Below, piece after piece: positions 42,718-51,646 of a stretch of DNA of 64,000 nucleotides. Origin of the DNA: Microbacterium gallinarum (GTDB taxonomy: Bacteria > Actinomycetota > Actinomycetes > Actinomycetales > Microbacteriaceae); NCBI RefSeq assembly GCF_014837165.1, contig NZ_JACSPM010000001.1, forward strand, positions 401,618 through 465,617. The letters run 5' to 3'. The position numbers were made by a program, and so were the translations under genes. Each line of letters starts with the position of its first letter. Positions within the stretch are counted from its first letter, which is position 1. Below the pieces are notes generated by a model that made no database searches, was not told the origin of the DNA, and saw only the letters and a list, made by a program, of their open reading frames with translations.

Positions 42718-43127
42718 GCGGTGCGGACGCGCACCTGCGCCTTGCCCAGCACGGTCACCCCGTCGAACGTCACCGTCAGGTCGATGCGCGCGCTGTCGTC
42801 GTCGACGGCACCGGCCTTCGCGACGATCGTGACGTCCGCACCGGCCTCGGGGTCGACGACGACGGGGCGTGTGAAGCGGACGCCGTACTCGAGGATGCGA
42901 CCGGCGTCGCCGAGCCACGGCACGATCGTCTCGACGGCGAGGCCCATCGTCAGCATGCCGTGGGCCAGCACGCCGGGAAGCCCGACCGAGGCGGCGACGT
43001 CGTCGCGGTAGTGGATCGGATTGAAGTCACCGGATGCCCCGGCGTAGCGCACGAGGGACTCCCGGGTCAGATGAACGGTGCGCTCGGCGACGATGTCGCC
43101 CACTGCGACCTGCAGGGCGGCGCTCAC
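42714..43127 (-). CDS. MaoC-family dehydratase, HadB-like subunit
   Basis: A 137-residue hot-dog-fold protein with the hydratase-2 motif YAGASGDFNPIHYRDDVAASVGLPG, in which Asp and His are catalytic, then VLAHGMLTMGLAVETIVPWLG. The start is GTG at 43127, overlapping the preceding gene's stop by 4 nt. In mycobacteria HadA-HadB pairs dehydrate 3-hydroxyacyl-ACP during fatty-acid elongation; the paired gene here lacks the full motif, as HadA does. Physiological substrate is inferred. Confidence 0.88.
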   Translation of the reverse strand: MSAALQVAVGDIVAERTVHLTRESLVRYAGASGDFNPIHYRDDVAASVGLPGVLAHGMLTMGLAVETIVPWLGDAGRILEYGVRFTRPVVVDPEAGADVTIVAKAGAVDDDSARIDLTVTFDGVTVLGKAQVRVRTA

Positions 43128-43573
43128 CGGTCTCCCTCCCCTACGAGCAGGACGGACGTCGCCGTGACGACGTGCGCGCCCTCGGCGTCGGTGATCTCGG
43201 CATCGCTCGTGACCATGGCGTTGCCGCCGAGCGTGCGGATGCCGGTGACCGTCAGGCGCGCGGTCAGCTCGTCGCCGGCGACGATGTGCCGCGAGTAGCG
43301 GAAGCGCTGCTCGGCGTGCAGCACGTTCTGCAGCACGATGCCCGAGTCGGGCTCGGCGAGCAGCTGCTGCAGCGTGAGATCCTGCACGACCATCGCGAAG
43401 GTCGGCGGCGCCACGACGTCGGGATACCCCAGCGCCTGCGCGGCTGCGGGATCGGTGTGCTGCGGGTCGGTGGCGAAGACGGCGCGCGCGAACTCGCGCA
43501 CCTTCTCGCGGCCGACGAGGTAGGGGGCCGTCGGGGGGAATTCCCGGCCGACGATCTCGGGGTTCACTGGCAC
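43124..43573 (-). CDS. MaoC-like N-terminal dehydratase subunit, HadA-like (UPF0336 type)
   Basis: A 149-residue hot-dog protein with the FAS1_DH/MaoC-N region: PTAPYLVGREKVREFARAVF at 14-33, VVAPPTFAMVVQDL at 53-66, VLHAEQRFRYSRHIVAGDEL. It lacks the catalytic D-x4-H motif and needs its partner. GTG at 43573 has TAGGAT on its strand at 43585-43580, 6 nt upstream, implying a leaderless mRNA for the three-gene operon with HadB-like and murB genes. Confidence 0.85.
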   Translation of the reverse strand: MPVNPEIVGREFPPTAPYLVGREKVREFARAVFATDPQHTDPAAAQALGYPDVVAPPTFAMVVQDLTLQQLLAEPDSGIVLQNVLHAEQRFRYSRHIVAGDELTARLTVTGIRTLGGNAMVTSDAEITDAEGAHVVTATSVLLVGEGDR

Positions 43574-43614
43574 CAGGCCATCCTACCGAGCCGCCCCTGC
43601 GCACTCGCCGGTCG

Positions 43615-44412
43615 CTACCGCCGTCGGCCCCGGACGGCCCGCAGAGCCATCTGCACGGCGATCACGACCAGGAAGGCGGCGAAGAGGATGTTGCCCGTGA
43701 ACGGGTCGAGGACCGTGGCGAGCCACGCGCCGAGTGCTGTCGTCGTGCACGCGGCGACGCCGATGATCGCGGCGGCGACCAGATCGACGTTGCGGCGTCG
43801 CACGTTCCCGATGGTGCCCGAGACGGCGGTCGGGATCATCATGAGCAGCGACGTGCCCTTCGCCACGAGGTCGCTCGTGCCGAAGAGCATCATGAGCGCG
43901 GGCACGACGATGATGCCGCCGCCCACGCCGATCAGGCCCGCCGTGATGCCGGTCACGACGCCCAGCGCGACGAGTCCGGTGCCCGATGGCAGAGTCAGCA
44001 CGAGCTCCGCCTCGCGGGAGGGCACGACGAGGAAGAGACTGACGATCACGAGCACGAGGAAGCCGACGAACGCCCAGCGGAGGATGGTCTGCGACAGCCG
44101 CGGCAGCAGCCAGGTGCCGATCTGCGCGCCGACGACGGCGCCGGCGGCGAGCAGAAGCGCCGGGATCCAGGCGACCGAGCCGTGGAGGGCGTAGGAGATC
44201 ACGCCGACGGTCGCCGTGGGCACGATCGCAGCGAGCGACGTTCCGGCCGCGAGACGCTGGTCGAAGCCGAGGATGAGCACGAGCAGCGGGACGATGACCG
44301 TGCCGCCGCCGACGCCGAACAGCCCCGACAGCAGGCCGGCGAGCAGCCCGATGCCGACGCACGTGAGGATGAAGCGCGCATCTCTCGGGCGCGCGGTGGA
44401 GCTCTCGGCCAC
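43615..44412 (-). CDS. TauE/SafE-family anion permease
   Basis: A 265-residue membrane protein with eight hydrophobic segments in two repeats; each repeat has the TauE signature (GLLSGLFGVGGGTVIVPLLVL near 19-39, GLIGVGGGIIVVPALMMLFG near 158-177). Members export or import sulfite, sulfoacetate or related organosulfonates. The substrate is not readable. GTG start at 44412 lies 2 bp from the stop of the DUF2510 gene, so both are one transcript. Confidence 0.9.
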   Translation of the reverse strand: MAESSTARPRDARFILTCVGIGLLAGLLSGLFGVGGGTVIVPLLVLILGFDQRLAAGTSLAAIVPTATVGVISYALHGSVAWIPALLLAAGAVVGAQIGTWLLPRLSQTILRWAFVGFLVLVIVSLFLVVPSREAELVLTLPSGTGLVALGVVTGITAGLIGVGGGIIVVPALMMLFGTSDLVAKGTSLLMMIPTAVSGTIGNVRRRNVDLVAAAIIGVAACTTTALGAWLATVLDPFTGNILFAAFLVVIAVQMALRAVRGRRR

Positions 44413-44414
44413 GC

Positions 44415-45257
44415 TCAGTCGGCGAGGTCGTCGAGGTCGTCGATGGCCCAGCCTCCGTCGACCGGCACGACCGTGTACTCGTACTGGGCCCGCTGGGCCT
44501 GCGGTTCGGCGAGGGGCTCGCCCGACTCGTCGAGCAGGGCGTCGAACGTCTCGGTCGTCGAGATCAGGATCGCGTCCGCCCCGGTCGCGATACCCGTCAC
44601 CGTGAGCTCGTAGTCCTCGAGAGAGGCCGCGAATCCGGCCGCGCGCTCGGTGAAGGCGGCGCAGTCCGCGAAGGACGTGGCCTCACGGAACTCCTCGGTG
44701 GTCGCCTCGGTGTAGGCGTCGCAGTCCCCGGTCTGCCAGGCCTCGTCGTACAGCTCGACCGCGGCGACGGCGGCCTGCTCGTCCGGCCCCGACGGCGCGA
44801 CCGACTGCTGCGAACCCGTGGTGAGGCTGAGGAAGATGAGCGGGATCACCACGGCCGCGGCGATGACGATGCCGAGCATCACGACGCCCAGGACGACCCA
44901 CAGGATCCACAGGTTCGACTTGCGCGGCTCGGTCGCCGCCGTGAACGCGCCACCGCCGGCCTCCGCGCCCGGGTGTGCGCCGGGGTACGGGACCTGCTGC
45001 GTGGCGGCGGCGGGGTACTCGGGCGCGGCTCCGACGGGCGGGATGCCGAAGCCCAGCGCCGTCGCGGCATCGACCTCAGCCGCCTCCCGCTCGGACTCGG
45101 CTTCGGCGGCGGCGACGATCTCGGCCTCCGTCGGCGCGACGTCGCCCTCGGCCGTCTCGGGGTCGGGCTCCGCGACGTGCTCGGTCCACTGCGTACCGTC
45201 CCACCAGCGCAGCGCACCGTGTCCGTCGTCGTACCAGCCGGGAGGTGTCGTCGCCAT
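44415..45257 (-). CDS. DUF2510 membrane-anchored protein
   Basis: A 280-residue protein: N-terminal DUF2510 (PPGWYDDGHGALRWWDGTQW at 5-24), an acidic low-complexity stretch (30-66), a single membrane helix near 116-145 (WILWVVLGVVMLGIVIAAA) and an outside domain of about 130 residues with two Cys (DCDAYTEATTEEF and FADCAAFTE) typical of DUF4878-like folds. The topology puts the C-terminus outside. TAGGGT on its strand, 45269-45264, is 6 nt before the ATG, suggesting a leaderless message. Function unknown. Confidence 0.75.
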   Translation of the reverse strand: MATTPPGWYDDGHGALRWWDGTQWTEHVAEPDPETAEGDVAPTEAEIVAAAEAESEREAAEVDAATALGFGIPPVGAAPEYPAAATQQVPYPGAHPGAEAGGGAFTAATEPRKSNLWILWVVLGVVMLGIVIAAAVVIPLIFLSLTTGSQQSVAPSGPDEQAAVAAVELYDEAWQTGDCDAYTEATTEEFREATSFADCAAFTERAAGFAASLEDYELTVTGIATGADAILISTTETFDALLDESGEPLAEPQAQRAQYEYTVVPVDGGWAIDDLDDLAD

Positions 45258-45307
45258 GCTGAAACCCTATCCCGGCGCCGTCGGCGCCGTCCGATCCAGA
45301 CAGCGGA

Positions 45308-45342
45308 GGGGTGGGATGCCTCGGGCCGAGACATCCCACCCC
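45308..45342. terminator. Hairpin between the DUF2510 gene and the isomerase gene
   Basis: GGGGTGGGATG (45308-45318) pairs with CATCCCACCCC (45332-45342); inside it CTCGG faces CCGAG. It lies 11 bp beyond the stop of the isomerase gene (45353), on the minus strand, and so is placed to end the sugar-catabolic operon. Confidence 0.65.
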
Positions 45343-45352
45343 CATGACTGTG

Positions 45353-46354
45353 TCAGCGGCTGCTGAAAGCCGCGTCGAACGCCGCCTCGGGAGCGGCGAA
45401 CGCATTGCGCTTGACGAACTCGAGCGCCTCCGGGGCGCCGATGAGCCGGTCCATGCCGGCGTCCTCCCACTCGACCGAGATCGGGCCGTCGTACCCGATC
45501 TGGTTGAGTGCGCGGAACGCCGCCTCCCAGGGCACGTCTCCGCGGCCGGTCGACACGAAGTCCCAGCCACGGCGCAGGTCCGCCCACGCGAGGTGCGACC
45601 CGAGCCGGCCGTTGCGGCCGTTGCCGAGGTTGAGCTTCACGTCCTTGCAGTCGACGTGGTAGATCCGGTCGGCGAATTCGAGGATGAAGTCGACCGGGTT
45701 GAGCTGCTGCCAGATGAAGTGCGACGGGTCCCAGTTGAGCCCGAACGCCTCGCGATGGCCGATCGCCTCGAGCGTGCGCACCGTCGTCCAGTAGTCGTAG
45801 GCGATCTCGGACGGGTGCACCTCGTGCGCGAAACGCACGCCGACCTCGTCGAACACGTCGAGGATCGGGTTCCAGCGGTCGGCGAAATCCTGGTAGCCCG
45901 CGTCGACGGCCTCCTGCGAGACCGGCGGGAACATCGCCACGTACTTCCAGATCGACGACCCCGTGAACCCGACGACGGTCTTCACACCCAGTTTCGCGGC
46001 GATGCGCGCGGTGTTCTTCATCTCCTCGGCGGCACGCTGACGCACGCCCTCCGGATCGCCGTCGCCCCACACCCGGTCGGACAGGATGTCGCGGTGGCGC
46101 TGGTCGATCGGGTCGTCGCACACCGCCTGGCCCTTGAGGTGGTTCGAGATCGCCCAGACCTTGAGCCCGTTGCGCTCGAGGATGTCGAGGCGGGACTGCA
46201 CGTAGGCGTCGTCATCCCATCGCCACGGGTCGAGGTGATCGCCCCAGCAGGCGATCTCGAGGCCCTCATAGCCCCACTCGCCGGCCAGCCGAGCGACCTC
46301 CTCGAAGGGAAGGTCGGCCCACTGGCCTGTGAACAATGTGATCGGTCGCGACAT
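45353..46354 (-). CDS. Sugar phosphate isomerase/epimerase (AP endonuclease family 2 fold)
   Basis: A 333-residue TIM-barrel protein of the xylose-isomerase-like family. Conserved parts include [21 protein letters not shown], a metal-type patch [14 protein letters not shown] at about 172-185, [31 protein letters not shown] and [11 protein letters not shown] with metal-binding Glu. Relatives act in inositol or hexose-derivative breakdown (IolE/IolI or 3-keto sugar epimerases). The ribosome binding site GGAGGAACC precedes the ATG. It is cotranscribed with the Gfo/Idh/MocA dehydrogenase upstream, 32 bp away. Confidence 0.85.
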   Translation of the reverse strand: MSRPITLFTGQWADLPFEEVARLAGEWGYEGLEIACWGDHLDPWRWDDDAYVQSRLDILERNGLKVWAISNHLKGQAVCDDPIDQRHRDILSDRVWGDGDPEGVRQRAAEEMKNTARIAAKLGVKTVVGFTGSSIWKYVAMFPPVSQEAVDAGYQDFADRWNPILDVFDEVGVRFAHEVHPSEIAYDYWTTVRTLEAIGHREAFGLNWDPSHFIWQQLNPVDFILEFADRIYHVDCKDVKLNLGNGRNGRLGSHLAWADLRRGWDFVSTGRGDVPWEAAFRALNQIGYDGPISVEWEDAGMDRLIGAPEALEFVKRNAFAAPEAAFDAAFSSR

Positions 46355-46386
46355 TGCGGTTCCTCCGGTTCTCGGTGTTGGCGGGT

Positions 46387-47556
46387 TCAGTCGTCGGCGC
46401 GAACCCAGGCGCTGCCGGCCGCCGAGCTGCGCTCGACCGCATCGAGCACGCGCTGAACGTGCAGTCCGTCGTCGAACGAGGGCCGCGGCTGCGTGCCTTC
46501 GCTGATGGCGGTGACGAAGTCGTACACCTGGTGCGAGAAGCCGTGCTCGTAGCCGAGCATATGACCGGTCGGCCACCAGGGGGCGAGGTAGGGGTGATCG
46601 TGCTCGGTGACGAGGATGCGCTGGAATCCGAGACCGGTCTCGGGCAGCGTCGCGTCGTAGAACTCGAGCTCGTTGAGACGCTCGAGGTCGAACGCGATCG
46701 CCCCCTTCGAGCCGGAGACCTCGATGCGCAGGGCGTTCTTGCGCCCCGTCCGGAAGCGGGTCGCCTCGAACGAGGCGAGAGCGCCCGACTCCAGGCGACC
46801 GGTGAACAGTGCGAGGTCGTCGACGGTGACCGTCCCGCGCTCAGCCGAGGCCGTCCCCGACAGACCGATCCCCTCGCCGAGCAGCGGACGCTCCGAGACC
46901 AGCGTCTCGAGGATGCCCGACACCGAGGTCACCCGCTGTCCGGTGATGTACTCGGTGAGGTCGATCGCGTGGGCGCCGATGTCGCCCAGAGCACCCGAGC
47001 CGGCGAGGTCCTTGTCCAGGCGCCACGTCATCGGCCCCTCGGGATCCATGAGCCAGTCCTGCAGGTACTCGGCGCGCACCTGGCGGATCTCGCCGATGCG
47101 TCCGGCGGCGACGAGGTCGCGCGCGAACGTGGTCGCCGGCACGCGCCGGTAGGTGAAGCCGACCATCGAGCGGATGCCGCGAGCCGCCGCCGCGGTGGCG
47201 GCCGCGGCCATCGCCTCGGCCTCGGCGACGGAGTTGGCGAGCGGCTTCTCGCACAGGACGTGCTTGCCGGCCTCGAGCGCCGCGATGGCGATCTCGGCGT
47301 GCGTGTTGCCCGGGGTCACCACGTCGACGACGTCGATGTCGTCGCGGGCGATGACCTCGCGCCAGTCGGTGGCGGACTCGGCCCAGCCCCATTTGCGGGC
47401 GGATGCCTCGACCGTGGCCGCATTGCGGCCCACGACGACGGTCATCTCGGGCTCGAGCGGAAGATCGAAGAAACGGGGGGCGACACGCCACCCCTGCGAG
47501 TGTGCGGCGCCCATGAAGCCGTGGCCGATCATGGCGATGCGGAGCGTCTCAGTCAA
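46387..47556 (-). CDS. Gfo/Idh/MocA-family sugar dehydrogenase
   Basis: A 389-residue NAD(P)-dependent oxidoreductase. Rossmann motif [17 protein letters not shown] at 7-23, [35 protein letters not shown] with the catalytic EKP Lys, then [20 protein letters not shown]. Substrates in the family include myo-inositol, sugar acids and 3-keto glycosides. The reading frame begins with TTG at 47556; no ATG or GTG upstream is open, and GAGAGAGGAC stands 8 nt before it, so TTG is the probable start. It lies downstream of a 26-base G run. Confidence 0.87.
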   Translation of the reverse strand: MTETLRIAMIGHGFMGAAHSQGWRVAPRFFDLPLEPEMTVVVGRNAATVEASARKWGWAESATDWREVIARDDIDVVDVVTPGNTHAEIAIAALEAGKHVLCEKPLANSVAEAEAMAAAATAAAARGIRSMVGFTYRRVPATTFARDLVAAGRIGEIRQVRAEYLQDWLMDPEGPMTWRLDKDLAGSGALGDIGAHAIDLTEYITGQRVTSVSGILETLVSERPLLGEGIGLSGTASAERGTVTVDDLALFTGRLESGALASFEATRFRTGRKNALRIEVSGSKGAIAFDLERLNELEFYDATLPETGLGFQRILVTEHDHPYLAPWWPTGHMLGYEHGFSHQVYDFVTAISEGTQPRPSFDDGLHVQRVLDAVERSSAAGSAWVRADD

Positions 47557-47588
47557 CGCGGTGTCCTCTCTCTCGGGAGGTGAGGCGC

Positions 47589-47620
47589 GGGGGGGGGGGG
47601 GGGGGGGGGGGGGGCCCCCC
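47589..47620. repeat. 26-base G run followed by six C
   Basis: Positions 47589-47614 are all G, followed at once by CCCCCC and GCGG, in the 82 bp between the binding-protein stop (47639) and the dehydrogenase start (47556). CGCGGGGGG and CCCCCCGCG would pair as a short hairpin. No other homopolymer in the window comes near this length. It is either a real slippage-prone spacer or a two-colour sequencing/assembly error. Confidence 0.8.
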
Positions 47621-47638
47621 GCGGATCGATCGTCGGGC

Positions 47639-48679
47639 TTACTCGAAGGAGAGGTCGATGAAGTCCTCGACGTTGTCCTTCGTGACGACCGGCGCGTCGA
47701 GCACGATCCGGTTCGGGATACCGGGCGTGATCAGGTCGCCCAGCGTCTTCTGCTGCGCGATGAGACGTGCCAGCGCCACGCCGTCGGCGGCCTGCGTCGA
47801 CGGGTAGATGACCGTCGCCTTGAGCACGGAGTCGTCCGCCTCGATGGCCTCCATCGCGGAGCGGCTTCCCGCGCCGCCCATCATGAAGAACTCGTCGCGA
47901 CCGGCGGAGTCGATCGCCGCGAGGACGCCGATGCCCTGGTCGTCGTCGTGGTTCCAGATCGCGTCGATCTGCGGGTTGGCCGCGAGCAGCTGGGATGCCG
48001 CCGCCTCACCGCCGGCGACCGTGAAGTCGGCCGCGACGCGGGCGTCGACCTGCAGGCCGCAGTCCTCCAGCGCGTCGGCGAAGCCCTGCGAGCGGTCCTG
48101 CGTCAGGGGCAGGGAGTCGATGCCGGCGATCTCGGCGACGAAGCCCTCGCCACCGAGCTGCTCGCAGATGTACGTGCCGGCGCTGACGCCCATGCCGTAG
48201 TTGTCGCCGAGGATGGTGGCGCGCGCGGCGAACGGGCTCGAGAACTCGCGGTCGACGTTGATGACCGGGATGCCGGCCTCCATCGCCGCGATCGCGGCCT
48301 CGGTGAGCGCGGCTCCGTCGGTCGGCAGCAGCACGATCGCGTCGACACCGTCGTTGACGAAGGTCTCGACGGCCGCGATCTGCGCGATCGGGTCGTTGGT
48401 GCCTTCGGCCACGCGCAGCTCGACGTCGTCGAAGCTGTCGGCCGCGGCCTGTGCGCCCGAGTTGATGGCGCCGAGCCAGCCGTGGTCGGCCGCGGGGCCC
48501 GAGAAGCCGATGACGACGGTGTCGCCCGACTCCGCGTTCTCCTCGGTGGTGGTGCCCTGGTCGACGACGTTGTCCTCGTCGGCCCCGCCCCCGGTGCAGC
48601 CTGCGAGAAGACCGATGGCGGCCACGACGGCGGTGCCGGTGAGCACGAGTCGCGTGCGCGCCTTCAGGTGTGAGCGCAT
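47639..48679 (-). CDS. Sugar ABC transporter, periplasmic-binding lipoprotein (RbsB type)
   Basis: A 346-residue Peripla_BP_4-type binding lipoprotein: signal MRSHLKARTRLVLTGTAVVA, lipobox LAGC (Cys28), then domains showing VVIGFSGPAADHGWLGAINSG, IDAIWNHDDDQGIGVLAAI and VNDGVDAIVLLPTDG. It should present a pentose, hexose or inositol-like sugar to the RbsA/RbsC-like pair encoded divergently. ATG at 48679 follows AGGAGGAAA, the strongest ribosome binding site in the window. A -10 TACGGT (minus strand, 48776-48771) is flanked by GAAGT half-sites. Confidence 0.9.
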   Translation of the reverse strand: MRSHLKARTRLVLTGTAVVAAIGLLAGCTGGGADEDNVVDQGTTTEENAESGDTVVIGFSGPAADHGWLGAINSGAQAAADSFDDVELRVAEGTNDPIAQIAAVETFVNDGVDAIVLLPTDGAALTEAAIAAMEAGIPVINVDREFSSPFAARATILGDNYGMGVSAGTYICEQLGGEGFVAEIAGIDSLPLTQDRSQGFADALEDCGLQVDARVAADFTVAGGEAAASQLLAANPQIDAIWNHDDDQGIGVLAAIDSAGRDEFFMMGGAGSRSAMEAIEADDSVLKATVIYPSTQAADGVALARLIAQQKTLGDLITPGIPNRIVLDAPVVTKDNVEDFIDLSFE

Positions 48680-48763
48680 GTGTTTCCTCCTTGAATGTGA
48701 TGCAGCTAGGACCAGCGTGGTTCTGAGGGGGAGCTGCCCGCACTCGAGGGGGTCCACGCTGAC

Positions 48764-48856
48764 GAAGTTCACCGTAGCAGAAGTGCACCTCGCTTTGTCA
48801 TCTTTTGTTTTCCGCCCGTCAGAAGTCCCTGAATCCCAACTGACCTGCAGAAGTTC
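48764..48856. promoter_or_regulatory. Four GAAGT half-sites in the divergent sugar promoter, candidate ROK operator
   Basis: GAAGTTC (48764-48770), GAAGTGC (48780-48786), GAAGTCC (48822-48828) and GAAGTTC (48850-48856) lie between the binding-protein and ATPase genes. The first two bracket TACGGT, the likely -10 box of the binding-protein gene on the minus strand. The same half-site in inverted form, GAAGTC-ATCG-GACTTC, stands before the ROK gene at 51600-51615. The rest of this 270-bp gap is AT-richer (CTTTTGTTTTCC) and holds the two promoters. Confidence 0.5.
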
Positions 48857-48949
48857 GTGCAGCTGAGCGGTGACGTCGCCCATGCTTCGAAACCTCGACC
48901 GGCGAAAATGTGCTCGTCCCCCGTGGGCCGGACGTGTTATGTTCACCGG

Positions 48950-50470
48950 GTGATCAAAGTTGACCATCAATCGGCATTACTGTCCGTCAAGGGCGTGACG
49001 AAGTCCTTCGCCGGAGTCCGCGCCCTCCGCGGTGTCGACCTCGAGGTCCTCCCGGGCGAGGTCCACTGCGTCCTCGGACAGAACGGTGCGGGCAAGTCGA
49101 CGCTCATCAAGACCCTCGCCGGCGTCCACCGCCCCGATGAGGGCGAGATCTCGTGGCTCGGCGAGACGGTGCAGATCCCCGATCCGGAAGCGGCCATCGA
49201 GCTCGGCATCGCGACGATGTACCAGGAGCTCGATGTCGTCGACGGGCTCACGATCGCCGAGAACATCTTCCTCGGTCACGAGCTCGCACGCGGCGGGTTC
49301 ACGAAGCGCTCAGAGGCCGCGCGGCAGACCCGCGAGCTGCTCCGTCGGCTGGGGCATCCCGGACTCTCTCCCCACACCGAGGTGGGAAGCCTCAGTGCCG
49401 CGAACAAGCAGATCGTCAGCATGGCGCGCGCCCTCTCGCACGACATCAAGCTCATCATCATGGACGAGCCGTCCGCCGTGCTCGACACCGAGGAGGTCAA
49501 GAACCTCTTCCACGTCGTGCGCGAGCTCACCTCCGAGGGCATCGCCGTGGTGTACATCACCCACCGGCTCGAGGAGATCCGTCAGATCGGGGACCGGATC
49601 ACCGTCCTCAAGGACGGCCGCACCACCGCGGTCGGACTCCCGGTCGCCGACACCGCCACCGCCGATCTCATCCGCCTGATGACCGGCCGCGAGGTCGCCA
49701 ACGTCTTCCCGCCGGCCGTGCCTGTGCCCGCAGACGCACCCACGGTGCTCGAGGTCGAGGACCTCGCGCTTGCGGGCGCTTTCTCCGACGTGTCGTTCAC
49801 CGTCCGCGCGGGCGAGGTCGTCGGTCTCGCCGGCCTCGTGGGCTCTGGCCGCTCCGAGATCCTCGAGACGGTGTACGGCGCCCGCCGGGCAACGGCCGGC
49901 TCAGTGAAGGTCGGTGGGAAGCAGCTCCGGCGCGGCTCGGTCGTGCACGCCGTCCAGGCGGGCGTCGGCCTCTCCCCCGAAGAGCGCAAGAGCCAGGGGC
50001 TCGTGCTCGACGAGCCCATCTACTTCAACGTCACCCTCGCCTCCCTCAAGCGCTTCGCGAAGGCCGGGTTCCTCGACGAGCGCAGTGCGCGCGCGGCGAC
50101 GCGCGCACAGATCGACTCGCTCGAGCTGCGCCCCGCCGACCCGGACCGCCAGACGATCACCCTGTCGGGCGGCAATCAGCAGAAGATCCTGCTGGCGCGG
50201 TGGCTGGTCCACGGTACGCGCGTCCTGCTGCTCGACGAGCCCACCCGCGGTGTGGACGTCGGCGCGAGAGCCGAGATCTACTCGCTCATCCGCGAGCTCG
50301 CCGCCGCGGGCAACGCGATCGTCGTGGTGTCGAGCGAGATCGAGGAGGTGCTCGGCCTCGCCGACACCGTGCTCGTCGTCGCGGACGGCCGCGTGCTCGA
50401 AACCCTTCCCGCCTCCCAGATCGACGAGCACGGTGTGCTCGATCTCGTCATGAAAGGAACCGCCGCGTGA
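48950..50470 (+). CDS. Sugar ABC transporter ATP-binding protein (RbsA type, tandem ATPase)
   Basis: A 506-residue double ATPase. The N-half has Walker A GQNGAGKSTLIK at about 43-54 and signature LSAANKQIVSMARAL, with Walker B IIMDEPSAVLD. The C-half has a degenerate Walker A GLVGSGRSEILETVYG and signature LSGGNQQKILLARWL. This is the RbsA/MglA pattern. GTG at 48950 is preferred: TATGTT (48938-48943) lies 6 nt upstream, so the mRNA is leaderless; the frame continues upstream without support. Its stop overlaps the permease GTG by 4 nt. Confidence 0.92.
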   Translation: MIKVDHQSALLSVKGVTKSFAGVRALRGVDLEVLPGEVHCVLGQNGAGKSTLIKTLAGVHRPDEGEISWLGETVQIPDPEAAIELGIATMYQELDVVDGLTIAENIFLGHELARGGFTKRSEAARQTRELLRRLGHPGLSPHTEVGSLSAANKQIVSMARALSHDIKLIIMDEPSAVLDTEEVKNLFHVVRELTSEGIAVVYITHRLEEIRQIGDRITVLKDGRTTAVGLPVADTATADLIRLMTGREVANVFPPAVPVPADAPTVLEVEDLALAGAFSDVSFTVRAGEVVGLAGLVGSGRSEILETVYGARRATAGSVKVGGKQLRRGSVVHAVQAGVGLSPEERKSQGLVLDEPIYFNVTLASLKRFAKAGFLDERSARAATRAQIDSLELRPADPDRQTITLSGGNQQKILLARWLVHGTRVLLLDEPTRGVDVGARAEIYSLIRELAAAGNAIVVVSSEIEEVLGLADTVLVVADGRVLETLPASQIDEHGVLDLVMKGTAA

Positions 50471-51531
50471 GCGAGTCCACCCCCCTCGGCACCGACGCCG
50501 TGCCCAGCTCGAGCGAGGCACCGCCGCCCGCCGGCCCTGTCGACACGACGCAGAAGTCCGGCCTCCGCCGGTTCATGTCCGGCTCGGTCGGCCGCAACCT
50601 CGGCCTCGTCGTCGCGCTGCTGCTCCTCGTCATCGTCGGTGCGGTCACCGCGCCGGACACCTTCTTGACTCTGAGCAATACGCTCACCGTCCTGCGCCAG
50701 GCGTCGATCCTCGGCGTGGTCGCGATCGGCATGACGCTCGTCATCACCGCGGGCGGCATCGACCTCTCGGTCGGATCGGTGCTCGGCCTCGCGTCGGTCG
50801 TCGCAACGCTCGCCGCCATCCAGGATCTGGCCGACCAGCTCCACTGGATCGTCATGATCCTGATGGCGCTCCTCGTCGGCGTCGCGGCCGGACTGATCAA
50901 CGGCATCGTGATCGCGTACGGCAAGGTCGTCGCGTTCATGGCGACCCTGGCGATGCTGATCGCCGCGCGCGGTCTCGCCGAGGTCTTGGCCGAACGACGC
51001 ACGCTGCAGGTCGGCAACCGCGACCTCATCAATTTCCTCAACGCCGATCTCATCGGCGTCGACATCCTGATCTGGATCTTCGCCATCGTCGCGGTCCTCG
51101 GATGGATCATCCTCAACCGAACGACCTTCGGGCGGCGCACCGTCGCCATCGGCGGCAACCGCGAAGCGGCACGTCTGGCGGGCATCAACGTCAAGCGCCA
51201 CACCATGTGGCTGTACGCCATCTCGGGCCTGTGCGCGGGCATCGCGGCGATCATGTACCTCGGCCGCACGACCGCCGGAACCTCGACGCACGGCACGCTC
51301 CTCGAGCTCGACGCGATCGCCGCGGTCGTCGTCGGCGGCACCCTGCTCGTCGGCGGGCGTGGCACGATCACAGGCACGGTCTTCGGCGTGCTGATCTTCA
51401 CGACGCTCACCAACGTCTTCGTGCAGAACAACCTCAACTCGTCGATCCAGGCCGTCGTCAAGGGCGTCATCATCGTGGTCGCCGTGCTGCTGCAGCAGCG
51501 GTTCGCGAAGCCCACTGGACGAGCGACCTGA
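50467..51531 (+). CDS. Sugar ABC transporter permease (RbsC type)
   Basis: A 354-residue BPD_transp_2 permease with about ten helices, beginning near residue 40 (LGLVVALLLLVIVGAVTAPD). The family motif GMTLVITAGGIDLSVGSVLGLASV is at 92-115 and AIGGNREAARLAGINVKRHTMW is the ATPase-coupling loop. The GTG at 50467 overlaps the ATPase stop. The first 35 residues are Pro/Ser-rich and cytoplasmic. It completes the importer with the binding protein encoded divergently. Confidence 0.92.
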   Translation: MSESTPLGTDAVPSSSEAPPPAGPVDTTQKSGLRRFMSGSVGRNLGLVVALLLLVIVGAVTAPDTFLTLSNTLTVLRQASILGVVAIGMTLVITAGGIDLSVGSVLGLASVVATLAAIQDLADQLHWIVMILMALLVGVAAGLINGIVIAYGKVVAFMATLAMLIAARGLAEVLAERRTLQVGNRDLINFLNADLIGVDILIWIFAIVAVLGWIILNRTTFGRRTVAIGGNREAARLAGINVKRHTMWLYAISGLCAGIAAIMYLGRTTAGTSTHGTLLELDAIAAVVVGGTLLVGGRGTITGTVFGVLIFTTLTNVFVQNNLNSSIQAVVKGVIIVVAVLLQQRFAKPTGRAT

Positions 51532-51599
51532 GCGGATGCCGCCGCCCGGCGCCGTGCACTTTAGACGGTCGCATCGCGCCGGGCCGCGGCATCCCGTCG

Positions 51600-51615
51600 G
51601 AAGTCATCGGACTTC
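51600..51615. promoter_or_regulatory. Palindrome GAAGTC-ATCG-GACTTC before the ROK gene
   Basis: A perfect 6+4+6 palindrome lies 20 bp upstream of the -10 box TAAACT (51636-51641), over the expected -35 region. GTG starts 5 nt after the -10 box. Its half-site GAAGT is found four times in the promoter of the transport genes. Autorepression by the ROK protein is the simplest reading. Confidence 0.55.
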
Positions 51616-51646
51616 GGCGCCTTCTCGGCCGCCGATAAACTGAAAT

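Noticed and set aside
47589..47620. Poly-G run as a proven phase-variation switch
   Set aside because: The run is outside coding sequence and could be a sequencing error; listed only as a point to check.
48857..48949. Upstream extension of the RbsA-type ATPase to 48857
   Set aside because: It would pass over the -10 box TATGTT and adds 31 residues unlike any RbsA protein.
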